A stretch of 64,000 nt of DNA, from NCBI GenBank assembly GCA_964030785.1, contig OZ034977.1, forward strand, positions 34,987,052 to 35,051,051. Direction: 5' to 3'. The position numbers and the translations under genes are program-made. This DNA is from Siderastrea siderea. Taxonomy: Eukaryota; Cnidaria; Anthozoa; Scleractinia; Rhizangiidae. Position 1 is the first letter of the stretch. Every line of letters starts with the position of its first letter. The notes under the pieces were generated by a model. It was not told where the DNA came from. It made no database searches and worked only from the letters and a program-made list of their open reading frames with translations. Positions 24,829 to 36,048 of this stretch are shown piece after piece.

Positions 24829-26100
24829 GTAAGCATCCCCGAAAAATGTACTTTTGCCAACTTCTAGCAATACGTCAGTGACCCTTGACACGAGCGATAT
24901 TTATGTTAACACGCTGTCAATGGCGGAGTTGTAACCTGTTTTCGCTTGTGATCCAGGGAGATACCCGCATGTTTGAACTTACAAATTGATTAAATAAGGT
25001 AAGAACTTTGCTGTGATGTTGTTTTTTAACCCAATTTAGGCCGCAAACGATACGAAATTGTTTCTTGTATTTGGCCTATTTTTGGGATCTCATTATAAGC
25101 TTCACAGTAGGTTGTCTTTAACTTTACCTGACGTGCTCAAAATTTATCAACTTTTTCCACATTTTGCCTGTGAACTTGGCCGATCTGCCTTAGATGGTAG
25201 GTCGAAACAAAATTTCGTAAGCTGCATTTAAGTGGCCGTAGCGCGCCTCTCAAAATCCATAAATTTCACCTTTCGATCACCGCCGGAAACCCCGTTGCGG
25301 GCAAAACTGGTTTTTGTAACAAAGCAAAAATAAAGAATTGGAAAATAAATAAAGTGGTTTTGATACATGTGTGTGTATCAAACCCTTTTCACAAACAAAA
25401 AATAAAGGAAAACTATTTTTGGTTGCGAAATCGAGTGGACCGCTTTTTAGCAAGAACACCCCCTTAAGAAATCAAGTCTATTTGTAATCTATTTATTACC
25501 AATTTAAATTCTATTTAATCTATTTAAAATAATTTTATTCTATTTTAAGACTATTTACTTTAAATTATTAAAATTCTAGTTCTATTTGCAATTTATTTGA
25601 ATTCTATTTAAAATCTAATTGTAAAATTAATTTAAAATATATCTATTTGTGTTGTATTTAAGATCTTAAATAGATATGTTTATAATCTATTTCAAATTAC
25701 GAGTCCACATTGTTATGAAAATAGCGTTTAAATAGCTCTATTTGAAGTCTATCTGTGAACATAAACAAGACAGCTTTCTATTTGTGTGCTATTTAGAAAA
25801 GCATTATTAAAAATAGATCTATTTATATTTACAAATGTGATGACAAATGAGAAAATAGAACATAAATAGCTGGATTTAAAGTCTATTTAAAAACATAAAT
25901 AGCTAAGAAATCTATTTGTGTGCTATCTAAAAAACATGTCGTTAAAAATAGATCTATTTATATTTGCAATTCGCTACCAGGTATGAAAATAGATTATAAA
26001 TAGTTCTATTTGAAAACTACTTGCAACCTAAACAGAGGAAAGTCATCTGTTTGTAATCTATTACAGGAAGCTATCAAAATTGTATTTATGAAAAAATCTA

Positions 26101-28010
26101 CTGGAAAATAACTTTAAATTGATTACCACGGCTTAATCTAGAGTAAAATTCTGCACCTCTAGTTTAACACTATATATATAGATATACATTTGTTTCATTT
26201 CAGTGAGTAGCACATCAGCATACTCCGTGGGGCTGAATAACTGTTTATGATTACAACTGTTTGCAGCTGTTATTGACCCTACAAAAAATGAAGGCAACGA
26301 ATTTATTACCAGTAAAATAGAGCAACAATAAGCAGCAATAAGGTTATGGCACATCCTGAATTACTAAAATCCAAAGTGTTATTTAAACCAAAACACTGGT
26401 TTCCGATTGACTTAGAGATTGAATTGGTTTACCGATTGAATTTGATGGTATTTCAATTTCTGCAAGAATTTTGTGAAAATGGACTAATATGCTTACTATG
26501 ATTTTTCACTAAATTGAAGGTGTTGAAAGTATACATTGAAATACTGCAGTCAAAGAAAGCAATTTACCTCGATTATCTCAGTTGTTGCTTCTGATCGATG
26601 TGATATTATGGTCCTAGTCACTCGCTTCGTAATACATTTTCAAAAATATTGCAATCCATAATTCTGAACTTTTGCAAGACAAAAATTGTTCCCAGTCACC
26701 ACTGAAAGCATCATGCTTCCTTTGAAATGGGAAAGAACAGCAGGTCTTCGTTGAAGTAGCGGCCATGTTGGTATAAGTTTCGCAATACATAACTGAGAAG
26801 CCTGGGAACGAATGAGCACTTTCGGTCAGCAGCTAGACCACTGCGGGCTCGGAGAGAGACCGTTGTAATCACTTCGGTGGGGGCGGAGGGATATTTCAAG
26901 CGGAGAGTTTTCACTTCTTTTGAGCTGAAATTATGTACCAGAGCAACAAAATGTGAACCAACTACTCTTTAAGCTTCTTCAGAAGGAGGTACGTTAAAGC
27001 AAATTACAATTTTGGAAGTCTGCAGGCTTCAAAATGATGATGATTTCAGGTGAGGATCGCTCACCATGTGCTATTCGAGAATGTTTTAAAATGTGCAGAA
27101 TCACTAAGATATAAACTGATTTTGACCACTCAATGTTTTGTTGCAGATCGATATATAGACACGATGCAAGTCTGTATTCGATTCAACTCAATGTTGTTGA
27201 GAGAGACTGGCATTTGGACCATCACCAGAGGAATATCAAGTCACTAATAGGGGTTGCTGAATCGCTCAATCAGCTAAGTTGCTTAATAACATGGCACTAA
27301 ATTCTGTCGATGCCCTTTTTCTTTGGATCATGCGACTGCTAACTAACTACACGACACCATGAACTGCTAATTAAGACTTTTAAGTGATCAAATCTTTTAA
27401 CACAGTCTTAGTTGAAAATTTTTAACAGCAAAAGATTTCAAGGGAAAAATTATTTTAAAAAACGTTTTTGCGCAACAAAATGATTGCTCGATCAGTCCAC
27501 TCAGTAATGTAAGCCTTATAAGTTTAAGCTTATATATTATTAGCTTAATTGATGTATTTCTGTAGTAACAGCTGAGTTTTGTAAAAGCAGTTTTATATGC
27601 AGCAGTATAAACAATGCATGGAGTTTACCTGTTAAAATGTTTCTTGATGCTGATCAGGTCTAGGCTTCAATCAAACCAGATTGCTGATTGTATTTTTTTT
27701 TTAAACTTAAAAGTTGTTTAAATACTGTTAGATATCATAATTAAGGAAGGTTGTAAATGTGCATTTACTGAATGAAAAATTTTCAGTGCATGACTGCAAC
27801 AACGCATAATAAAACAGTTTGTTAGTATACATGATTCTCTACATATCTATAGCCTCTACTTGGTTCAATTTCTAAGTAACGATAATGTCTTGGCAATTCT
27901 TGGCCTCTGGGGAAGGACGATTTTTATTATTATTACACTGTACATGTAGGTATGAAATTAGCTGCAATTAACATAGATATGTGTCACTTCCAAGACTTTA
28001 ATCTAAATAA
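26101..28010. other. Interior of E4: no recognisable gene
   Basis: Only short chance frames (up to 73 codons at 26133-26354, minus strand) occur. A TATATATA patch lies near 26171. Nothing in it resembles a transposase. Confidence 0.4.
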
Positions 28011-28074
28011 ATAGAGTTTTGACAAATTTTGAGAGAACTTAATCTTAAAGAAGAATTTAAATAGAGTTTAAGTT

Positions 28075-28409
28075 GGAATCAAGTAGAGTTTAAGTAGAAA
28101 ATAAATAGAATTTAAGTAGAAATAAAATAGAATTTAAGTAGAAATTAAATAGAATTTAAGTAGAAATTAAATAGAGTTTAAGTAGAAAATAAATAGAATT
28201 TAAGTAGAAATTAAATAGCGTTTAAGTAGAAGATAAATAGAACTTAAGTAGAAAATAAATAGAGTTTAAGTAGAAAATAAATAGAATTTAAGTAGAAAAT
28301 AAATAGAATTTAAATATAAATTAAATAGATTTTAAATTAAATAAAAATAAATATATGATAGAGTTTAAATAGAAATTAAATAGGTATAAATACAGCTTTC
28401 AAATAGAGT
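28075..28409. repeat. 22-bp tandem repeat rich in TTAA, right subterminal array of E4
   Basis: The unit GAATTTAAGTAGAAATTAAATA is repeated about a dozen times with few changes and a constant 22-bp spacing. Each unit carries one or two TTAA sites. The array continues at 34473-34700 after the inserted elements. Confidence 0.9.
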
Positions 28410-29063
28410 TTAAGGACGTTCGCGCGAAAAACTTCTACAATACAGATTTTTTTCATACTTTGGCTACAGTCAGATAATGAGTTACCTATGTCAGAAATGC
28501 AAAAAAATTGGGGGGTCACCGACTTCGTTTTCAAAATAAAGCGCGTGGAAAACTACCCCAATTTTGACAAATCGGCCCTCGCAACTGGACATGGCCTCAG
28601 TGCTTGTTAGTTGAAAAATATTTAAAATGATTCGCTGTAGACCCACTTTCTTAGTCAACTTTTATTTAAGTGGGTCTGTCAAGTAAACAATGTGAGCTGG
28701 TGTCATCCTTTTAGTTAAACTCGTCCTCTAAGATGGACTTTTGCGAACACCGTGCAGCTACAATAATAGCATAATTCGATGATGCGAGGGCAGAAAAGTT
28801 GAAAAAAAATGAAACTTCCACGATACAGATTTTCTTTAATTTTTCTCAAAACGTAGATAATTGACAGAGAAAGTGATTTATCAAAAGAAAATATGGGGCA
28901 CCGAACAATTAAGAGAGTTAAAACCGTGCATAGATACTAAAGTGCCCACTTGCGCTATATATCTCCACATTTCTCCAACAGCGCGCGCGCTCAATGCATG
29001 ACGTAGCAGTGAATTGCGTGCGCAGTAAGGATGCGCAGAAACAATTAGCGCGAACGTCCTTAA
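28410..29063. mobile_element. E5: 654-bp TTAA-flanked MITE
   Basis: The ends are TTAAGGACGTTCGCGC and GCGCGAACGTCCTTAA, a perfect 12-bp terminal inverted repeat inside a TTAA duplication. It is inserted in a 22-bp unit of E4 and abuts FB6, sharing the TTAA at 29060. A diverged relative in the opposite orientation lies at 40228-40717. It is non-coding. Confidence 0.9.
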
Positions 29064-30103
29064 GAGGCAAAATGTCCACTAAGACCGAGCGAAATCGAAA
29101 ATATGTGGCACATGATGAAAAATCAAAATTCTCCATTTTTCGCCCAGAGATACCTTATGGTAGCTCTAGAAACGTGGTGGCATTTTTTGTTGAGAAACTA
29201 TTTTTAAACCTCCAAATAGTTAAAAAACCGTTACCGCACTACGTGTCTCTACAAACACCCCGGATAAGCGCGAATCATACCTTCTCGTAAACTTCGCTCT
29301 GTTTAATTCGCGTCATGGAACAATCCTGTTTTGAACTTAGAAATTTGCTGTTGAAGAGTTAACAAGTAATTTGAGTCAAATTATTGTTTTGTGGATTAAT
29401 TTTCAAGGTCATGGCAGGCTGCTGAAAACCACTAAAATTCGCTTGCTTTGAATTCTCAATTTGGCACAGTGTTTCAAGAGAAAGTTTCCCTCCCCGGTAA
29501 AACACCGAATCACTTGAAATTCAGAATTCTTGAAAGAGGAAATGCCGTTCTTAAACCAGGTTTAAATATTAGTTTCGGGCTTTTTATCAGCGCCGAGTAC
29601 AAACACTCTCAAAATCCCGATAATTACAACATTAACACGTCAACAACTGGCACATACCTCCGACCAAATAACCGAAAATGTGGACATTTCTTCTATTTTG
29701 GTTGGTATTCGGTTGTAATCCACAGCAGAAAGGTAATGTCTAGCTCATCTGAATATGGTATTGTCTAAATATCAGGTTCTGTGCGTACTCTTTCATAATA
29801 ACCATCTTGGCGTCCGGGGTCAACAACATCACTGAAGCATCGCGTATTGGCAATCAACCCAAATGACTTATTTCCATCCCGCCTCCTTCAGGAATAAAAT
29901 GATTTTGCCTTATTTGAACTTCAAAAGAGTTTTCTCCTATAGGACGTCTTTTCTTGATCTGTTTTCGTTGTAAAATTTCGAAACGACAATTTCTTGCCGA
30001 AAGCTTACAAGCCTGTTGAGTTTGAGTCACGCAACAAAATGTCACGCACTTGATTTTATCTGACGTCGGGTTTGACTTGGAGGGGGAAATGCACAGGAAA
30101 CAA

Positions 30104-30104
30104 A

Positions 30105-30140
<36 letters not shown>

Positions 30141-30142
30141 GC
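30104..30142. repeat. (CAA)n microsatellite
   Basis: A run of CAA triplets is followed by an AAAC-rich stretch. It produces a chance poly-Gln or poly-Thr frame, not a gene. Confidence 0.95.
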
Positions 30143-30208
30143 AAGCAAAAAACAAACAAACAAAAGCAAAGCAATGAGAACTTTGAAAATCTGTGGACCC
30201 AAGGACCG

Positions 30209-30676
30209 ATTACCGTCAACTGCCGCTTATAAGCCCTGGGCTTATACAACTTTGTAAGGGGTTTTGGGTGGGCTTGTAAACGGAAGGGCTTATATCCGGG
30301 GGGGCTTATAAGTTTCGAAATGAGCCACAGCAGTGTTGATCGAAATACGTTTTTAATTTACCAGTTTTTAATTAACCTTTAAAACGTCACAATAAATCGA
30401 ATTCATTTCAATTTTAATTTAACAACAAAATCAAAAACAACGCGAACGTAACCGGAACGTAACAAAACAGAAGCTCAGAGTTCATCTTCGCAGTGTTCTG
30501 TGAGAGTGCTTAATATTAAGGAAACAGGGAAAACTAGAGGGCGACTTATATCCGGTGGAGCTTATACCGGATGTATTAATTTGTTTACAGGTAGATGGGC
30601 CTATAACCGAGGGGGCGGGGGGGGGGGGGGGGGGCTTGTAAGCGGTTGGGTTTATAAGTGGCAGTTAACGGTATTT
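30209..30676. mobile_element. MITE with ~25-bp terminal inverted repeats, in the FB6 loop
   Basis: The left end TACCGTCAACTGCCGCTTAT pairs with the right end ATAAGTGGCAGTTAACGGTA. Subterminal GCTTATAAG and GGGCTTATATCCGG phrases repeat on both sides. A long G-run (about 30612-30634) lies inside the right half. It is non-coding. Confidence 0.8.
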
Positions 30677-31049
30677 ATGTATTTATCAGTATCATTAGCG
30701 GCAGTGAAGCCTTGCCAAAACCTTGCCTGTTACTAGGGCTTTGAAAAAGAAATTATAATTAGGTCTCTATGTATTGGTCTTCAAAAGTTGGTCAAGACAG
30801 GAGTGAGAATGTAAAAATGTATGTTGAGTTTACTCAAGCCCAAACCAGGGATGTGGCTAGGGGTGCCGGAACCGTCCTTTTCGTTCTTTATAAGCTTGTG
30901 AAACCATTTTATGGCAAACCTAGCGGATTACAATTTTATACATGAAACTCGAAATTAAGTTGAGTTTGAAACTCAACTCATGTTGAAACTCATCATGACA
31001 AGGAGTCCTGATGTTTAGGGCTCTTTGTCGCTTTCCGCCTGATCTTCTG

Positions 31050-31290
31050 AGCAGTGCAGGCGACGAAGGTGGAGAACCATCCTTGTGACGAATGGCTAAC
31101 GCTCGAAACGTCAGCTTTCAATCTCTTCACGGTGGCTCAATTTACCTTATCAACTCAGTTGATAAATACAAAGTTTTGTGTTTCGCTTCCCCACCGATGC
31201 AGCACCACAGTTTCTCTAGAAAGTAACCCCCTTGTTTGTCAATGGGAAAGTTGGTTGTGCGATTTTTCTCCGTCTTCTCACGGTTGAGGA
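31050..31290 (+). pseudogene. Penelope-like element 3'-end fragment
   Basis: The plus strand reads CDEWLTLETSAFNLFTV then STQLINTK, in frame with the phrase GCTCGAAACGTCAGC. Related phrases are typical of the region downstream of the GIY-YIG domain in Penelope-like elements. It is a short fragment inside the FB6 loop. Confidence 0.45.
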
Positions 31291-31597
31291 GAACGAACTC
31301 GGTTTCGCTTAGAGCACTGCTATGGACGGTAGACCATCAGATGACAGGGCCTTAGTTTTCAGCGCAGATATTGGTCTTATAGGTCCCACGCCATATGCTC
31401 TTCATACACGGACGGATTCCTTCTTTAGAAAACTGTATATTCACACCATCGATCTTCCAAGTGGCAACTAAACGGCTTGCAATGGACGCGCACCGGATGA
31501 CACTTAAGGATGGTTCTCCACCGGGATCTTGATATCGTGTCCGGAGTTTAGGAGGACAAATGTATCCGACTTAGTCTCCGCCAGCCTTGCTGTCACA

Positions 31598-31631
31598 GGC
31601 TCCCTTCCCTCCATGGGAAGGGAAGGGAGCC
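31598..31631. repeat. GC-rich hairpin, 13-bp perfect stem
   Basis: GGCTCCCTTCCCT (31598-31610) pairs exactly with AGGGAAGGGAGCC (31619-31631) across an 8-base loop. Confidence 0.9.
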
Positions 31632-31664
31632 AAGAGTTTGAACACCACGCCCAGCTCTGCTCCT

Positions 31665-33262
31665 AGTACTAATGCGCAAACTATGGTGGCCATGCAGGCC
31701 CTGCAGTGGTAGCCGGAAGCTGACTGTCTTCAGGGCTGGTATAGTAGTGAATCTGCTTAATGACGTCTGCCATCACAGGGAGGAATGTACGAAACTGGGT
31801 ATGAGAAAAAAGTGTACTTACCAGAGCCCACTGGAGGGAAGACACCGATGTGTTGCAAAATGGCTTTGGACTCCGACTTGTCATTTCCACGGTCTGCTTT
31901 TCTCACTTTCCCGTTCGAGGCATACTTAGACAGCCCTGGTAGAACTCAACACGACCAACGTCGATTAGTTCCCTCTGCGCTATTCCCAGACAAGAGCGAT
32001 GGGATGGGCAAATGGTCCATGTTAAGAATACTAATTAAAAATACTTTTGCGCGTGCTAAAAGAAAATCAACGAAGCTCAACTTCTGAGTGGGTATCGCTG
32101 ATTCCAATACTGCAAGTGTGACCCGAAAAGTCTTTTTTTGCAACTGGAATAGCAACTGCTTGTTCATATCGCTTGTAAGAGGCGCAAACGCCTGCAACTA
32201 GTTTCTGAAAAGAATAAGTGACCTCTATTCGCAGCCAAGGGAGATAATGGTTTGATTGGCTATTGTACTCGGTGACAGGGGTCCTGACTGCGAGAACTCC
32301 AAAGAACCTATCCTTTTACAATGGCGCGATATAGGGGAAGCGCTCTACAACTGCTGCGTGTTAAATCTGGCGTTTTCCTTTTTTTTCTTTTTTTTTCGCG
32401 AAAATTATCAGTTTTTGAACATTTACTCAAAGTCGATCCGTACTTAAGACATTTTGTCTAGTTTCCAATAATGCCGCACCCGAAATTCTCACACGCCTGA
32501 TTTCCAACAAGAAAATCATTTCCGCAAATGGCAGCTTCTCGAGGCGCCTTCCTCGACGCAACACTGGTGGCTCCCAAATAATATTGAAATCCTTCACCGT
32601 GAAATTAATTAGACTTCAAAAGTCGAACTCTTGAAAAGTCGAACTCTGCATAAGATATAAAAAAATATATCAATGTTTGCTATTTTAGACTATCGGAAGC
32701 TAATACTTTCTTCTTCTAGTGAACACGTGACAATTTTTTCCTCTCGCCAGAACGTCACAAAATGTACAACTAGGTAATCTGCAACTTGTTTTGCACAGGT
32801 CAGAATTGTGTGGTGAATAGCCCCGTCATATGTAGTATCACTCTATTTTACTGGTCGAAAGATATTTCAGGCATAACTTCGGCGGTGTAACATGACACCA
32901 AACAGGAGGACGGAATGTGAGTAAAACAAACACAGTTGTAGCCAAGTGCTACGCATTGAAAACTTACGATTATAGAGAAAAGTGAACTTAAAATTTTCAG
33001 GAAACTTGTAAAAAACAAATAGATGCCTACTTTGTTAGCCTTCGATATGCTTTAGTTTAAATCATGGGAAAAAAAATCAGCTATCTCTGCGGTTTGTTTT
33101 TACATTGAGGTAGTCCGGCAACGGGAAACGGTCATTCCGGTCGATTTGCTGAAACAAACGCCATCACTATTTACATCGCCTTCTATCTTGTATAATTTCT
33201 TTCATAGCTTAAGTTATTTCAGACGTCCTAATCTTTCCATTTTTTCCCCCATTTTTGCAATG
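31665..33262. other. FB6 loop, no recognisable gene
   Basis: Overlapping short frames occur on both strands between 31672 and 32197 (the longest 100 codons), without motifs I can name. The remainder is AT-rich. Confidence 0.35.
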
Positions 33263-33460
33263 CCATCACAGTGGTGGATCCAGGATTTTTGAAAGGGGGG
33301 TGGCTGACCTGACAGAACGATATCAGAATATTCAAAGACAAAATTACCTCAGTGATAGTTCTGTTCCCTTTCATAATTTCAAGCTTAAACGACCCCAAAG
33401 AGGGGGGTGGCTAGCCACCCAATCCACCCCCCTTGGATCCGTCCCTGCATCACCAAAACC
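33263..33460. mobile_element. Short hAT-like MITE
   Basis: The left end CAGTGGTGGATCCAGG and right end CTTGGATCCGTCCCTG are imperfect inverses starting CA/TG. The motif CATCA occurs directly on both outer sides (gccATCA and cATCAcc), a possible degraded target duplication. G-runs and C-runs with GTGGCTAGCCAC fill the right interior. Confidence 0.65.
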
Positions 33461-34705
33461 TATCCTGTGACTTGACCATAACCCGTTGCGTGACAGACAA
33501 ATTTAGTTAAATCAGACCATAATAACAGTGCGGTTTCTGAGATGAATGTGGAGATCACGCTACAAAGTTATTTAGTTTCTTCAGGGAATTGACACTGGGA
33601 GATTTTAAAAATTCATTTGCCATTCGTTAAGGGATGTGAATGTGTTGGCAGAGTCGTTACTCATTACTTGAAAGTCAATCTGGAGATACCAGGAGATAAC
33701 GGTCGATTCCACGCGTCAAGATGGCCCTTGAACAGTACACCTAAAACTTGACAAAACCTGGCATTTAGACAAAATCGTATTCAAGGTAAGCTAGATATGA
33801 CCTTTATCCTGTACTTTTCATCCAAATACCAAAGGAAACAAGGAAAAATTCCAAGTTTTCGGCAATTCGGTCGGAGGCGCGAGCCTATTGTTTGTACTGG
33901 TTGACAGGTTAATGCTATAATTATCGGGATTTTGAGAGCGTTTGTACTCGGTGCTGATAAAAAGCCCGAAACTAATTTTTAAACCTGATGTTAGAATGGT
34001 ATTTCGTCTTTCAAGAATTCTGAATTTCAAGTGATTTGGTGTTTTACCAGGGAGGAAAACTTTCTCTTGAAAAACTGTGCCAAATTGAGAATTCAAAGCA
34101 AGCGAATTTTAGTGATTTTCAGCAGTTCGCCATGACCTTGAAAATTAATTCACAGATCTAAAACAGGACTCAATTACTTCCTACACACCTTAAAAGCAAA
34201 CTTCCACGCTTAAAATGGGGGTTTTCTGTGGTACAAATCAAACAGAGCGAAGTTTACGAGAAGGTATGATACACGTTTATTTCGCGTGTTTACAGGACAC
34301 GTGTGGCGTAAACATGTTAAATTTTTTTTTCGGGCTTAAAAAAATTTTTCACGAAAAAAATGCCACCACATTTCTTAGATTGCCATAGGGTATCCATGGA
34401 AAATTTGTGAGGGAATTTTATTTTTCATCATGTGCCGCCACTCGCTCGATGTTAGTGGACATCCCCTCTTAAGTAGGAATTAAATAGGTTCTAAATAGCA
34501 TTTAAGTAGAGTTTAAGTAGAAATTAAATAGAGTTTAAGTAAAAATTAAATAGATTTTAAGTAGAGTTTAAGTAGAAATTAAATAGTGTTTAACTAGAAT
34601 CCAAATAGAACTTAAATAGAATGCATACCATCACTTCAAATAGAACTCAAATAGAAAATGGCAAATAGAATTTAAATACATTTTTAATAGAACTCTATTT
34701 CTTAA

Positions 34706-35372
34706 GGCGGCCACTTAATAACTTTCCTGTAGTAACTTATCTTGGTGTTCTTTATTGATATTGATTACTTTTCGGTAAATGTTGGTGCTTTTCGTAGTTT
34801 TTGGATAAAATGAAGAAATTCAAGATGGCCACCGTTTTAAAACATAACGTCGTTTTTAGTCATCCGCTCATGTTACGGACCCCAAAGGAAACAATTTGGT
34901 CTCACTATCGGTACAATAATTACGAATGCTGTTTCACCATTTAATTCCAGATACATTGCAAAATTAGTGGAGGCGCGGTGGTGGAGTGGCTAGCGCGTTG
35001 GACTTCAGATCTGAAGGTCGGTGGTTCGAAACCCAGTCCCTGCCATCGTGTCGTTTCCTTAGACAATAAACATTACCCCACATTGTCTCTCTCCACCTAG
35101 GTGTATGAATGGGTACCGGCGACATACTGCTTGGGGTAACCCTGCGATGGACTAGTACCCCGTCAAGAAGGGAATAGCGATACTCTCTTTTGCCTCATGC
35201 TACAGAAACCGGGATAAGCTCCGTCCGTGTTGGCCTCCTTGGCTCGTGTGCGACTTTACCTCATCCGTCCTCTAAGTTTCGTTGTCACAGCATTGATGTT
35301 CTGGGAGTTTGGGGGGTTAGAGTGGGTAGAATCCGCCAGAAAACCAAGAAAGCCCCGTCTGAATAGGGTTAA
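34706..35372. mobile_element. piggyBac-type MITE, copy B, interrupted by a SINE
   Basis: The left part (TAACTTT to the CAAGATGGCC block and ACGGACCCCAAAGGA) matches copy D at 53.0-53.2 kb. The right part ends CCCGTCTGAATAGGGTTAA at 35372. Between about 34969 and 35265 the homology is broken by a SINE. Its left terminus is missing, replaced by E4. Confidence 0.7.
34969..35265 (+). mobile_element. tRNA-derived SINE
   Basis: The head carries an A-box (GTGGAGTGGCTAGCGCGTTGG) and a perfect B-box (GGTTCGAAACC) with tRNA-like spacing, so it could be transcribed by RNA polymerase III. The tRNA-like anticodon loop would read CTTCAGA, giving TCA at the anticodon position. A non-tRNA body of about 220 bp follows, including GGTACCGGCGACAT, GGGGTAACCCTGCGATGG and AAACCGGGATAAGC. 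Such bodies are typical of conserved anthozoan SINE families. It is inserted in MITE copy B. Confidence 0.8.
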
Positions 35373-35385
35373 TTCGTTTCATCTG

Positions 35386-35925
35386 CGGTAAAATACATCT
35401 CTAGTAGCCACAGAAAGCCTCAGCTAGGTAGCTTAATTCATAGTAGCTTGAAATGTCATGGCAAATGGAGGGGGATGGCTGGCAACGCCTCCCTCCTTAA
35501 CTCCGAGAGTGTTAGCCCTCAGACATTCAAGCAACCTCATACCGCCACCCTCTTTTGGGTTTTCGTTGTTTTTACAATATTTTCAAAGTAGGTCATAGCG
35601 TCCATGTGAGGCGTTATATGAGCCTATGATATGATCCATAATGACAGCTAAACTTGTCGCCATTTTGGATTTCTCTCAAAATCAGAGTTATCAAAAATGG
35701 CGGAAATGAAAGATTTTCATACTCTGAGTGTAGAATATATGCCTGCTATACAAAAAATCTTTTTATTTCAGTATTTTAAGCCTTTCACCCTTTCGAGAAA
35801 AAAAAAACAAAATAATTTAAAAAACACAAAACAAAACACAAAAAGCTGAAAACACGTATGTTTTCTAAAAAATGGCTGAGCTTAAGCAACCAAGCTCACA
35901 TGTGCACTATGTAGGCCTCTCACAC
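35386..35925. other. LRR-gene intron-like fragment and unassigned DNA
   Basis: 35386-35460 resembles the intron part of the LRR tandem unit (AAAGCCTCAGCTAGGTAGCTT). At 35876-35925 a block with AGCAACCAAGCTCACATGTG recurs directly at 37812-37860, 1.9 kb away. No exon could be supported. Confidence 0.5.
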
Positions 35926-36048
35926 CTGTTTTTGTTTACAAACGTACTGTTAAGATTTTCTTTGCAAGGCTTTATCCATGGGCATAAGCAGGGTCTCATC
36001 CTGCTTCCCTGGGGTATTCATGGTTAGGAAGGAAGACTGACTGTGTTT

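Larger units (their letters stand above)
19675..25467. mobile_element. Foldback element FB3, 5.8 kb, ~1.4-kb arms, TTAA-flanked
   Basis: The outer arms are 19675-about 20695 and about 24430-25467. The inner arm parts are about 21715-22085 and 24010-24415. The blocks with CGCAACGGGGTTTC near 19840 and GAAACCCCGTTGCG near 25290 are clear mates. The ends read TTAAGTGGCATTCTCGC and, inverted on the right, TTAAGGGGGTGTTCTTGC. The left arm is broken by about 1 kb of later insertions (20700-21712) that the right arm lacks. The middle (22090-24010) is unrelated spacer. The right TTAA is shared with the next element, E4. Confidence 0.85.
29060..34472. mobile_element. Foldback element FB6, 5.4 kb, ~0.7-kb arms, TTAA-flanked
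   Basis: The left end TTAAGAGGCAAAATGTCC mirrors the right end GGACATCCCCTCTTAA. The arms are 29060-about 29775 and about 33790-34472. The frame containing NSQFGTVFQEKV is readable for about 90 codons in both arms (plus strand on the left, minus on the right), but the substitutions include many amino-acid changes, so purifying selection is not indicated. The loop holds other inserted repeats. The boundaries are confirmed by the restored E4 repeat on removal. Confidence 0.9.
25464..34705. mobile_element. AT-rich element E4, split by later insertions, TTAA at both ends
   Basis: The left end TTAAGAAATCAAGTC and the right end, read inverted, TTAAGAAATAGAG share GAAAT next to TTAA. The terminal regions are arrays of TCTATTT (left, 25464-26100) and AAATAGA (right). 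The element's right side is interrupted between 28410 and 34472 by E5 and FB6. Removing them restores the repeat phrase AAATAGAGTTTAAGTAGG in phase. Its own sequence is thus 25464-28413 plus 34473-34705, about 3.2 kb. No transposase frame is visible. Confidence 0.8.

Noticed and set aside
19675..25467. FB3 as a host gene with inverted duplicate
   Set aside because: The arms end precisely at TTAA with the terminal signature shared with FB1 and FB6, which fits transposition better than segmental inversion.
30050..30257. Poly-Gln or poly-Thr protein
   Set aside because: It is a CAA microsatellite in chance frames at the edge of a MITE.
31598..31631. Rho-independent terminator
   Set aside because: A strong GC hairpin, but the genome is eukaryotic and no T-run follows.
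29448..34096. Conserved protein in both arms of FB6 (NSQFGTVFQEKV...)
   Set aside because: The frame is open in both arms, but the differences between arms are mostly amino-acid-changing, so there is no sign of protein-level constraint.
34983..35045. Functional tRNA gene
   Set aside because: The A- and B-boxes are good, but the acceptor stem is not closed and a SINE body follows without a terminator.
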